This document shows positions 7,656 to 15,802 of a DNA stretch of 64,000 bases, piece after piece. A program made the translations under genes and the position numbers. Source of the stretch: Firmicutes bacterium UBA2598 (GTDB lineage: Bacteria; Bacillota; PH28-bin88); the NCBI GenBank assembly GCA_002339345.1, contig DDKM01000060.1, positions 10,609 to 74,608 of the forward strand. The letters run 5' to 3'. Position 1 is the stretch's first letter. Each line of letters opens with the position of its first letter. The notes below the pieces were generated by a model that searched no databases, was not told the DNA's origin, and saw nothing but the letters and a program-made list of their open reading frames with translations.

Positions 7656-8545
7656 CCGGGAAAGGAAGGGGCCCGCTCCATTTGCAGGCTGATAATGGCA
7701 GCCACAATTAACATGCCCCCGGCAAGTTGCACAGGTGACATGATTTCGCCAAGGATTAGATAAGCGGTAACCCCTGCCACTACCGGTTCCAGAGTACTAA
7801 CAATACTCGCCCGGGAAGCCGCCAACCTGCCCAGTCCCATAAAATACAGCCCAAAAGGGAGCATGGTGGCAAAAATACCGATGTACATAAAGAACGCCCA
7901 GGTTAGCCTGTTAAAGTCCATCTGTGCCAGTACCCACGGCGGCTGCCATACCCACCAGGGGATTGCACCGAAGACCAGTGCATAGAAGAGCACCGTCCAT
8001 GGGTTATATCTTTTAACCAGGGTTTGGCCGTAGAGGGTGTAAAAGGCCATGGCCACTGCCGAAGCCAATCCGGAAACAAGACCGCGCCACGGAATGGTTA
8101 GGGTATCCTGCACCTGGCCGACCATAATCATGGCACTGCCTGCCACCGCCATGGCCAGAGATACCGCAGTGGTGGTTCCCAGGGGTTGCCGCAGGAAAAG
8201 GACGGTGTAAACAGCAATCAGAATGGGAGCAAGGTATTGGAGAAAAACGGCGGTGGCCACATTCAACTGGCTGATTGTATAGAGATACGTGAACTGCACC
8301 CAGGCCATACCAGCCATCCCCAGGATGATGAAGCCGGGCCAGTCCGTTCTGGCCACTTTCAAAACACCCCCCTGGCGGGTACAGAGCACCGTTCCCAGCA
8401 GGATGGCGGCCAGGGTCATGCGCACCTGCACCAATGTAACTGGGGAAACCTCCTGGTTAAAAAGATATTTGGCCACCGTGCCGGAAAGACCCCACAAGCA
8501 GGCAGCCCCTATGATGAAAAAATAACCTGACAGTTTTACCGGCAC
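7628..8545 (-). CDS. EamA/DMT family transporter
   Basis: Inner-membrane transporter of 305 residues with about ten hydrophobic helices and two EamA repeats. The first begins GYFFIIGAACLWGLSGTVAK; the second has GLVSGLASAVAMAFYTLYG. Members export metabolites such as amino acids; the substrate is unknown. The start is GTG 8545 with AGGAGGTA upstream. It lies five bases after a second EamA gene of similar size, so the two form an operon and may work as a pair or be an old duplication. Confidence 0.88.
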   Translation of the reverse strand: MPVKLSGYFFIIGAACLWGLSGTVAKYLFNQEVSPVTLVQVRMTLAAILLGTVLCTRQGGVLKVARTDWPGFIILGMAGMAWVQFTYLYTISQLNVATAVFLQYLAPILIAVYTVLFLRQPLGTTTAVSLAMAVAGSAMIMVGQVQDTLTIPWRGLVSGLASAVAMAFYTLYGQTLVKRYNPWTVLFYALVFGAIPWWVWQPPWVLAQMDFNRLTWAFFMYIGIFATMLPFGLYFMGLGRLAASRASIVSTLEPVVAGVTAYLILGEIMSPVQLAGGMLIVAAIISLQMERAPSFPGQNSSTSGS

Positions 8546-8550
8546 ACTGC

Positions 8551-9471
8551 CTACCTCCTGTTTGCTCTAAACTGATTGATGGTGTGGTGCCATCCCCCCA
8601 CCAAGGGAAGCCGAACACAACGCCCCTCCGCCAACAACACGCCTGCCAAAATTACCGTCATCCCGGCCGCCATCAATCCTGTCAAGGGTTCCCCAACGGT
8701 AGTCCCGAGGACCACCGCCACCACTGGAATGGTAAAACCAACCAGGGAAACAGTGGAAGCTGGCGCCCGCTGGAGAAGCCAAAAATACAGACCAAAGGCC
8801 AAGGCGGAACCCATCAAGGCCAGATATACCACCGCACCTAGGGCTGTTAAGGTAAGGCGGACATCCGCCCCACGTTCCCACCACAAGGCCGCTATTACCA
8901 ACACTAGCGCCCCAAAGGTGGTTTGACCGGTATTCATCAGATCTGCCGGGAGATGACGTGCGAAGCGTTTAACATAGACGTTGCCAGCCGCATAGGAAAC
9001 GGAGCTCCCAACCACCGCCAAACCGCCCAACCAGGTGGATGCACCACCCATCCGGTCCAGGAAAAGCAACCCAACCCCAGCCAGCCCCATCATCACCCCC
9101 ATCAGACGGGCTGCCCCCACCCGTTCACCCAGAATGGGACCCGCCATGATGGTGACAAAAAGGGGTACAGTGCCTGTCAACACCGCCGCTAACCCAGAGT
9201 TCACAAACTGCTGCCCCCAAAAGGTCAACCCAAATGGTAGGGCGGTCATTAACATTCCCAAACTTGCCAGGTGAATAAGGTTTTGCATGTTAACCCCTAC
9301 CATACCTCCCCGCCAGGCCAGGTAACCCCACAAACAAAGGGCTGCCACGCAAAACCGCAGAGCCGCAAAAGTTAAGGGTGGCAAATCCGCCAACCCTACC
9401 TTGATGGCCAGAAAGGTGGACCCCCAGATCAAGCTAACTACCCCGAAAACCATCCATCCCTGCTTGTCCAT
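8551..9471 (-). CDS. EamA/DMT family transporter
   Basis: Inner-membrane transporter of 306 residues, ten predicted helices, two EamA repeats. It starts MDKQGWMVFGVVSLIWGSTF, the typical opening of the family, and has TIPVVAVVLGTTVGEPLTG in the last helices. The ATG at 9471 has AGGGGGA upstream. It is the first gene of a two-gene unit with the neighbouring EamA gene; the DUF815 ATPase gene ends 30 bases further upstream and could be cotranscribed. Substrate unknown. Confidence 0.88.
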   Translation of the reverse strand: MDKQGWMVFGVVSLIWGSTFLAIKVGLADLPPLTFAALRFCVAALCLWGYLAWRGGMVGVNMQNLIHLASLGMLMTALPFGLTFWGQQFVNSGLAAVLTGTVPLFVTIMAGPILGERVGAARLMGVMMGLAGVGLLFLDRMGGASTWLGGLAVVGSSVSYAAGNVYVKRFARHLPADLMNTGQTTFGALVLVIAALWWERGADVRLTLTALGAVVYLALMGSALAFGLYFWLLQRAPASTVSLVGFTIPVVAVVLGTTVGEPLTGLMAAGMTVILAGVLLAEGRCVRLPLVGGWHHTINQFRANRR

Positions 9472-9501
9472 ACGTTTCCCCCTATAAACTTAAAGGGCAT
9501 C

Positions 9502-10872
9502 CTATTTTGATCTACCACCCAATTCGGCAGTAAGGTGGTCCACAAACTGACGGGCAGTGCGGCCGGACCGGCCATTGTGCCAAAGGGACCATTGCAGGGC
9601 GCGTTGACGCAGTTCGGCCGGGGGAATGGACAACCCCCTGGCAGAAAGGATCCCTTCCACGATTTTCAAATAGCCCTCCTGATCCGGTGCCGGGAAAATG
9701 ACGGTAATACCGAAACGGTCGGACAGGGATAGTTTTTCCTGCAGGGTGTCTCCCCGGCGAACCTCATCCATACCCTGCCGATCCGCGAAGTCCTCCTTGA
9801 TGAGATGCCGGCGGTTGGAGGTGGCATAAATAACCACATTGGCCGGGCGAGCTTCCAGCCCACCTTCCAGCAAGGCCTTCAGGTGCTTGTAATCGGTTTC
9901 CCCTTCATCGAAGGATAGGTCGTCCACAAATAGGATGAATTTCTGCGGCCTGTGGCGCAATATCCGTACCAAAAATGGAAAATCCCTCAGGTGATGTTTG
10001 GGCACCTCGATCAGCCGCAGCCCCAGGGGTGCCAGTTCCTTGGCCACCGCCTTCACAGTGGAAGACTTCCCGGTTCCCCGATCCCCGTAAAGTAGAATAT
10101 TGTTGGCCTGGTAACCATGTAAAAGGTGCATGGTATTGGTGATTACCTGTTCCCTTTCCGCCTGGTAACCAACCAGATCCGCCAAGGTGACTGGGTCTGG
10201 GTTGCTAACCCCCCGCAGAAGCCCCCTGTTACCGTGCCGTTCCCATTGGAAGGCGTAATAACGGGCCATTGGTCCGCTGCCGTTGGCGTGATGATACTGG
10301 GCCAACTCCTGCCAACATGTTGCCCAATCTGCGGCAGTGGCCAGGTGACGGGCCATCTCCTGCCGTCGCCCGCCATCCCATGGTTCGGTATGGACTGGGG
10401 AAGAGGGGAAATCCCAGAGGGTCCACCATGATGGATGGGGTCCTTCCCAGTCCTCGTCAAACAGGGCCCGGCTGGACGCCTCCCGTACATCGGTGGCCTC
10501 GAGCCTGAACAGGGACTGGAGGATGGTCAGATCCCGCTGTACAGCTTCCACAAGGTGCGGGGGTACCTGTTTGCTGCCGCCCAATGCCGCCTTTCGGGTA
10601 AAGGCGTTATCATCATCCAGCACCATTCCCAGAATGTGACACTGCCAGCAACTGGTTCCCCCTAGGTATACCGACGGCTGGTGGTTCAGCAGCCAGGCCA
10701 CCAAACGATGGTAGGCTGCGGCAACATCAACCACCCCGCTGGGTTCGGTGCATCGCTCCAGCAAGGTACGCATCCGGGCCACACCCCCATCCCGCAGGAG
10801 TTGGTGGTATACCGTCAGGCATTCAGTTGATTGGACCAGGCTTTGCAGCCTGGACAAGCTGTGGTTGTGCAT
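9502..10872 (-). CDS. DUF815 family AAA ATPase
   Basis: Cytosolic ATP-binding protein of 456 residues. Walker A is GDRGTGKS at residues 263-270 and Walker B is ILFVDDLSF at about 310-318, followed by a sensor-1-like ATSNRRHL. This arrangement is characteristic of DUF815 proteins, AAA+ ATPases of unknown role that are widespread in bacteria. The N-terminal 220 residues are helical with a CWQC pair. The start at ATG 10872 overlaps the end of the RluA-type gene by 50 bases, so the two are translationally linked. Confidence 0.85.
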   Translation of the reverse strand: MHNHSLSRLQSLVQSTECLTVYHQLLRDGGVARMRTLLERCTEPSGVVDVAAAYHRLVAWLLNHQPSVYLGGTSCWQCHILGMVLDDDNAFTRKAALGGSKQVPPHLVEAVQRDLTILQSLFRLEATDVREASSRALFDEDWEGPHPSWWTLWDFPSSPVHTEPWDGGRRQEMARHLATAADWATCWQELAQYHHANGSGPMARYYAFQWERHGNRGLLRGVSNPDPVTLADLVGYQAEREQVITNTMHLLHGYQANNILLYGDRGTGKSSTVKAVAKELAPLGLRLIEVPKHHLRDFPFLVRILRHRPQKFILFVDDLSFDEGETDYKHLKALLEGGLEARPANVVIYATSNRRHLIKEDFADRQGMDEVRRGDTLQEKLSLSDRFGITVIFPAPDQEGYLKIVEGILSARGLSIPPAELRQRALQWSLWHNGRSGRTARQFVDHLTAELGGRSK

Positions 10873-11794
10873 CGATGACAGTCACCTCATCTACTCTGGC
10901 GGCAATCATCCCCAAATGTTTTAGCAGGCCCGCAAAATCGGCCGGAAGGGCACTTTGCAGAGAAACCATCTCGCCCGTACGCGGCTGGGGAAAAACCACG
11001 TGGTAGGCATGGAGCGCCTGGCGCTGTAGCAAGTCCATTGACCCACCATAAAGGCTGTCGCCCAGCAGGGGGTGCCCCAGATGGGCAAAGTGAACCCTAA
11101 TCTGGTGGGTACGCCCGGTTTCCAGCCACACTTGCAGCAATGTCGCTCCGGGCTGGGCATCCACCGTCTGGTAATGGGTAACCGCCTGCTTCCCTCCTGG
11201 GCGGACTTCCCACTGGATCAGGCTATCCTCCCGCCTGGCAATGGGAAGCCGTACAGTGCCAGCGGGAGGATGGGGATTACCCTCCACCACCGCCAAGTAT
11301 TTCCTCTGCACCCGGCCGGTATTGATGGCCTGTGCCAGCAATTGATGGGCAAGGGAATGTTTGGCCACCACCACCAGCCCGGAAGTCAAGCGGTCCAGAC
11401 GGTGCACCGGGTGAAAACCGGCCTCCACACCCCACTCCCGCCACAGCCCCAAAATGCCGTTGGCCAGGGTGCCGGTCAACTCCCCCCTGGCCGGATGAAC
11501 CAGCATGCCTGGTGGCTTATCCACCACAATGAGGTCGGCATCCTCGTATAGGATGGGAACGGTCAGGGGTTCCGGCCGGAGGTCCACCGGGGGATCGGCT
11601 GGCATCAGCAATTGCACCAGATCCCCTTCCACCAGTACCTGCCTGGAAAACACACACGTTCCGTTTACAAGGATCCGGCCCCTTTTTCGCAGGCTGCGTA
11701 CCCTGGTACGGGAAAGCCCCATCACATGGCGCAATACCTGGGCCAGGGTAAGACCAGCCTGTTTTCCGGAAATCCGGTACGTCCATTCCAACAA
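10823..11794 (-). CDS. RluA family pseudouridine synthase
   Basis: Cytosolic enzyme of about 323 residues that converts uridine to pseudouridine in rRNA or tRNA. An S4 RNA-binding domain lies at about residues 15-65 (RTRVRSLRKRGRILVNG). The catalytic motif HRLDRLTSG, counted from the TTG at 11800, has the active Asp at about residue 136, followed by KHSLAHQLLAQA and the GRTHQIRVH motif. Length and order fit RluD-like enzymes; the target base is unknown. Several TTG codons lie at 11800-11791 behind GGGAGGT; I favour TTG 11794 for spacing. Confidence 0.88.
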   Translation of the reverse strand: MLEWTYRISGKQAGLTLAQVLRHVMGLSRTRVRSLRKRGRILVNGTCVFSRQVLVEGDLVQLLMPADPPVDLRPEPLTVPILYEDADLIVVDKPPGMLVHPARGELTGTLANGILGLWREWGVEAGFHPVHRLDRLTSGLVVVAKHSLAHQLLAQAINTGRVQRKYLAVVEGNPHPPAGTVRLPIARREDSLIQWEVRPGGKQAVTHYQTVDAQPGATLLQVWLETGRTHQIRVHFAHLGHPLLGDSLYGGSMDLLQRQALHAYHVVFPQPRTGEMVSLQSALPADFAGLLKHLGMIAARVDEVTVIDAQPQLVQAAKPGPIN

Positions 11795-11920
11795 CTGCAA
11801 AAACCTCCCACTATCCTTATATTTGGTTCGACATATTTTTGGAAATCCCTATTATCCTATCAGACCTGCCATCATTTTCATAGTGTGGAGGGAGCGCAGG
11901 CTGAAATGAACCAATGATTT

Positions 11921-11950
11921 GGCCCCCCACCAAAAATTGGCGGGAGGGCC
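11921..11950. terminator. GC-rich hairpin between genes
   Basis: GGCCCCCCACCAA and TTGGCGGGAGGGCC form a long stem with a short A-rich loop. There is no clear T run on either side, so it may be a weak terminator after the PHP phosphatase gene on the minus strand. Confidence 0.4.
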
Positions 11951-11973
11951 GTTTGTTCCGGAGCGTTTATTAA

Positions 11974-12726
11974 CTACGTCACGGGCGCCAGCGTCTGGTT
12001 GAAACCCGAGGGATTTCCCCCTTCCAGCACCGCCAACGGGTTGGCACAACCGATGACGTGGGCGGCCGTCCCTCCCACCATACCGGCAATTTGCCGGATG
12101 GCACGGCTCAAGCCCGGTGGCCGCTGGTTGATGGAGTGGGCATCGGATCCCAACAGGTGCACCCATCCACGCCGGACCAACAGTTCCGCCCTTTGGGCGG
12201 TGACAGGGCCGTAATCACCGGTAATGCTGCCGGCATTCATCTGGATTAAAATCCCTTGGGAAACCAGCTGTTCAAGGAAATGCAAATTGGCGACCAGAGG
12301 GTCGCAGCGCTCAGGATGGGCTAGTACAGGGGTAATTCCCAGGTGGAGTAGTGTACACAGTACCTCCTCGGTGTAGGGAGGCACTCGTCCAAATGGCAAT
12401 TCCACCAGCAGGTGTTTACCCATGTCATTGATGGTGAGGATATCCCCATCCACCACCTGACCCGGTAGATCAGCATGTAAATACACCTCGGCCGCCGGGA
12501 AAAGGACGACGGGGATGCCCTCTTCCCAGAAATGCTGCCGCAAAACACTTGTTTGAGTAATAATCCTTTCCCTACCGTTGTGGTACTTTCCTACATGGCA
12601 GTGGGGTGTCAGCACCATGGCCCTGGTTCCTTCCGCCCAAGCCATGCGGGCCATCACCAGGGAGTCCGCCAGAAAGTCTGCCCCATCATCCAGACCTGGT
12701 AGGATGTGTGTGTGAAAATCAATCAA
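11974..12726 (-). CDS. PHP-domain tyrosine-protein phosphatase (CpsB/YwqE type)
   Basis: Cytosolic metal-dependent phosphatase of 250 residues. It starts MIDFHTHILPGLDDGADFL, with the HxH metal pair and the GLDDG signature of CpsB/CapC/YwqE enzymes, then TPHCHVGKY, HPERC and GSDAHS as further ligands. Such enzymes dephosphorylate tyrosine kinases that control exopolysaccharide synthesis. No kinase or capsule gene is next to it here, so the partner is unknown. The start is TTG 12726, with only a weak GAAAGG upstream. It sits 25 bases after the last bzd operon gene and could be read through from it. Confidence 0.85.
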   Translation of the reverse strand: MIDFHTHILPGLDDGADFLADSLVMARMAWAEGTRAMVLTPHCHVGKYHNGRERIITQTSVLRQHFWEEGIPVVLFPAAEVYLHADLPGQVVDGDILTINDMGKHLLVELPFGRVPPYTEEVLCTLLHLGITPVLAHPERCDPLVANLHFLEQLVSQGILIQMNAGSITGDYGPVTAQRAELLVRRGWVHLLGSDAHSINQRPPGLSRAIRQIAGMVGGTAAHVIGCANPLAVLEGGNPSGFNQTLAPVT

Positions 12727-12751
12727 GATGCCACTACCTTTCCGCCAGTGC

Positions 12752-13819
12752 TCAAAAGTCCGGGGTCAACACCACCCTTTTGGGCAGCCTGCCGCCATGG
12801 ACATCATGAAACACCGACTGGATGTCACCCATGGGCTTTACCTCCACAAAGGGCTCAACCTGGATCCGGCGGTCCAGCACCAACTGTAAAACTTCAGGAT
12901 AATATCGCGGCAAGCAACCCCAGGTACCGATAATTTCCGCGTCAAAGGCCATTAATCGGGACAACATGTACTCCACCTTGTGGGTACCAAAACCTACCAC
13001 AATCATTTTTCCGATAAACCATAGAAGCTCTAGGCAGATCTCCTGCCCCATCCTGGTGCCAGTACATTCAAACAGCTTCCAACCAAAGGCGGGCAGATCC
13101 CGGGCCTTACAGTAAGCCCGGAATTCCTCCCTAACCTCCTGCACACCCTTTTCGGTGGTGTTAATGGTGAAAGTGGCACCATACCGCAGGGAACGCTCCA
13201 GCTTGGGTGCCACCATGTCCACGGCTACCACTTCCCGTGCCCCCAGCACCGAGGCAATCTGGGTCATGTATGTGCCGATTCCGCCCACCGCACCGGTGAT
13301 CAGCACCAGATCCCCAGCCTGAAGATCTGCCCGTTTGGCGGCCTGGTAAGGAGAGGTAACGGCGTCTGCCACCACCGCCAGTTGTTCCAGTGGCAGATCC
13401 TGGCGGTTTTCCACCACACAGAGATCCCTGGCCGGCACCGGGATATGGCTGGCAAACCCGCCGTAAACGCCCAGGCTGTTTCCGGGCATGGCCTGGTGCA
13501 AGCACCGGTTGCCCCGGCCGGCAGCGCAAATGGGACAGGCGTTGCACGGCATCACGGCCGGGATGATCACCTCCTTGCCCAGCATGTCCTCCGCCCCTGC
13601 CACCACCCGGCCGCTGATCTCATGTCCCAGGATGAGGGGCGATTTGGTAACGGTGGGTACTCCGTTGTAGAAATAGCCGATGTCGGTGTGGCATACGCCG
13701 CACCCGGCGATCTCCACCAACACCTCCCCAGGTTTCAGGGCGGGGACATCGATGGTAACCTTTTCCATCTTGCCCGGTTCAGTCATTTGCCACCCTTGGA
13801 TTTTCCAAGGTCTACCCAT
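12752..13819 (-). CDS. bzdX: 6-hydroxycyclohex-1-ene-1-carbonyl-CoA dehydrogenase
   Basis: Zinc-dependent medium-chain dehydrogenase of 355 residues. It has the catalytic zinc site GCGVCHTDIG and GHEISG, the structural zinc cluster CNACPICAAGRGNRC, and the nucleotide fold GAVGGIGTYMTQIASVLGA. By family and position it oxidises 6-hydroxycyclohex-1-ene-1-carbonyl-CoA to the 6-oxo compound with NAD, the step after hydration of the diene made by benzoyl-CoA reductase. The opening GRPWKIQGWQM is close to known Had/BzdX proteins. ATG 13819 has GAGGGGGT upstream. It is the last gene of the bzd operon, 20 bases after the hydratase gene. Confidence 0.88.
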   Translation of the reverse strand: MGRPWKIQGWQMTEPGKMEKVTIDVPALKPGEVLVEIAGCGVCHTDIGYFYNGVPTVTKSPLILGHEISGRVVAGAEDMLGKEVIIPAVMPCNACPICAAGRGNRCLHQAMPGNSLGVYGGFASHIPVPARDLCVVENRQDLPLEQLAVVADAVTSPYQAAKRADLQAGDLVLITGAVGGIGTYMTQIASVLGAREVVAVDMVAPKLERSLRYGATFTINTTEKGVQEVREEFRAYCKARDLPAFGWKLFECTGTRMGQEICLELLWFIGKMIVVGFGTHKVEYMLSRLMAFDAEIIGTWGCLPRYYPEVLQLVLDRRIQVEPFVEVKPMGDIQSVFHDVHGGRLPKRVVLTPDF

Positions 13820-13839
13820 GGTTTCGACCCCCTCATCTG

Positions 13840-14634
13840 TTATTTCCCCTGCCACACCGGCCGGCGCTTTGCCATAAAGGCCTCCAGACCCTCGTGGGCA
13901 TCACGGGTTTGCATCAGTTCCTGCAGGTAAATGTGGTCAATGTCACGTAATCCGTCGGCAAACCCTTTGCCCAAACCTACCCGCACCGCCTTTTTGGTCA
14001 ACGCCAACACCACAGGGCTTTGATCCAGCAGCTGCCGCAAAAAGTCCGACACCCCCTGGGCAAAGGTATCGGCAGGAAACACCCTGTTCACTAACCCCCA
14101 TTGCTCTACCTGGGCGGCTGTGCACACCTGGCCGGTCAACAACAGTTCTATGGCCCGAGGCCATGGCAGCAGACGCGGCAAAAGATAACAGGCAATGGGC
14201 GGAAACACCCCGACACTGATCTCCGGTTGGCCAAACTTGGCCTTGTCCGAAGCAAGGATCAGATCGCAAAAGAGGACCAGTTCACAGCCGCCCCCAAGGG
14301 CAGCCCCGTTTACTGCCGCCACAATGGGCTTATCAATCCGATGCATTGTGTAAAAAATTTCATCAAAAACAGTAATCATCCGTTCAACCTTGTCTGCCGT
14401 GTGGTCCGCCACATCCACCCCGGCGGAAAAGGCCTTTCCTTTTGCTTCCAGCAACACCAGGGCAGACGGTTGGCTGTCGGCCCACCGCAGGGCGTCAACC
14501 AACTCCTCTATCATATCGATGGTCAATACATTCATGGGTGGGCGGTCCAAGGTAATGACCGCCACCCCTCCTTCATTGCGAACCTGCAGGTACTGGTATG
14601 ACAATCCTACTCCCTCCCTTCCGGTACGGGACAT
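13840..14634 (-). CDS. bzdW: Cyclohexa-1,5-diene-1-carbonyl-CoA hydratase
   Basis: Crotonase-fold enzyme of about 264 residues. It shows LDRPPMNVLTIDMIEEL, AFSAGVDVADH for the acyl-CoA oxyanion region, GAALGGGCELVLFCDL and PEISVGVFPP. It is predicted to add water to the dienoyl-CoA produced by benzoyl-CoA reductase (Dch/BzdW). Context supports this: it lies between the ring hydrolase and the hydroxyacyl-CoA dehydrogenase. ATG 14634 follows AGAGGAGG, which overlaps the end of the preceding gene; TTG 14604 behind GGGAGG is a second possible start. Confidence 0.85.
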   Translation of the reverse strand: MSRTGREGVGLSYQYLQVRNEGGVAVITLDRPPMNVLTIDMIEELVDALRWADSQPSALVLLEAKGKAFSAGVDVADHTADKVERMITVFDEIFYTMHRIDKPIVAAVNGAALGGGCELVLFCDLILASDKAKFGQPEISVGVFPPIACYLLPRLLPWPRAIELLLTGQVCTAAQVEQWGLVNRVFPADTFAQGVSDFLRQLLDQSPVVLALTKKAVRVGLGKGFADGLRDIDHIYLQELMQTRDAHEGLEAFMAKRRPVWQGK

Positions 14635-14644
14635 CCCGCCTCCT

Positions 14645-15775
14645 CTATTCCTTGCGCTGGGGCAATACAGCGTCAACCAACTCCTGGTCAAAGGGTCTTC
14701 CCTCCGCCAATATCCGGCGGTAGGCAATGAAATCACACTCACTGCGCCCGGTGATCTTCTTGTTGTTAAAAGCATTGAATCCCAGATAGGCTTCACTCAT
14801 CATGTTGGCCGCAAGCCAGTGGCGGCTGGAGAGCTTGGACTGGTCCCAAAAGAATTTTTTCTTCTGGCGGATGCCATCGATGGACATCATCAGACAGTGG
14901 GGGAACAGGTTGGTCAGGGCCAGGACAACCCTGTTTACCTCCTGGTCCAATAGGGAATAGTCCACCACACAGTCCTTCATGAGGGCCCGGGCCTCTTCCG
15001 CGGCTGCCCCCTCCCGGAACTCCCCATAGACAATGCGTCCATCGGACACATATTGCTCGGTATATACCAGCGGGTTCCTGATAAATTGGTCACCCTGTTT
15101 GAGTACTGGCACCGCCTTGGAAATCAGACCAAGCCTTTCCATCTTGTAGGCACTCCACTGTTCACAGGATATACAGCTCCACATGGCGTGCTCCATGCCC
15201 AAAAACCAGAACAGGTAATCGGTAACACCGCCAACGGGCGCGGAACCGTGTTTGGGTCCAGCCTGGCCGAAGAGTGCTAGATCCGATGAGATGGAAAGAT
15301 CACAGGCCAGCCCGATTTCCTGCCCCCCTGCCACCCGCATTCCATTTACCCGGCAAATAACCGGCTTTTTACACATGAAAATGGCATCAACCATACCGTT
15401 AAAAAGGTCCATGTACAGGGCATATTCGCTGGGATTACCGCTGTAGTACTCGGCATACTCCTTGGTGTTCCCCCCGGTACAAAAGGCTTTATCACCGGTG
15501 CCGGTAAACACTACGGCAACCACTGAGCGGTCCATGGAAGCCCGGTGAAAACCGGCGATGACACCTTTCACCATCTCCGTGGTATAGGAATTGTACTGGG
15601 CAGGATTGTTCAAGATCACCCAGGCCGTATAAAGTCCTTCGATGGGATTGCCGTTTCCGTCAACCACCAGCCTTTTTTGGTACACCACGCCCGGCGCCTC
15701 GCTGCGGAAATGCTCTTCCCCAAACAGGTCATGGTTTTTCAGACCCGTTTGCCGGGGCCACTTGGTCAAATCCAT
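14645..15775 (-). CDS. bzdY: 6-oxocyclohex-1-ene-1-carbonyl-CoA hydrolase
   Basis: Crotonase-superfamily ring hydrolase of about 376 residues, the marker enzyme of anaerobic aromatic degradation (Oah/BamA/BzdY). It adds two waters to the 6-oxo ring thioester and opens it to 3-hydroxypimelyl-CoA. Diagnostic stretches include LNNPAQYNSYTTEMVKGVI, GDKAFCTGGNTKEYAEYYSG and NGMRVAGGQEIGLACDLSI. The length is that of the family, longer than ordinary enoyl-CoA hydratases. GAAGGAGGA lies just upstream; ATG 15775 has better spacing than ATG 15781. The next gene in the operon, the diene hydratase, starts ten bases after its stop. Confidence 0.93.
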   Translation of the reverse strand: MDLTKWPRQTGLKNHDLFGEEHFRSEAPGVVYQKRLVVDGNGNPIEGLYTAWVILNNPAQYNSYTTEMVKGVIAGFHRASMDRSVVAVVFTGTGDKAFCTGGNTKEYAEYYSGNPSEYALYMDLFNGMVDAIFMCKKPVICRVNGMRVAGGQEIGLACDLSISSDLALFGQAGPKHGSAPVGGVTDYLFWFLGMEHAMWSCISCEQWSAYKMERLGLISKAVPVLKQGDQFIRNPLVYTEQYVSDGRIVYGEFREGAAAEEARALMKDCVVDYSLLDQEVNRVVLALTNLFPHCLMMSIDGIRQKKKFFWDQSKLSSRHWLAANMMSEAYLGFNAFNNKKITGRSECDFIAYRRILAEGRPFDQELVDAVLPQRKE

Positions 15776-15802
15776 AGCCATTCCTCCTTCACGCGGGTTT
15801 TT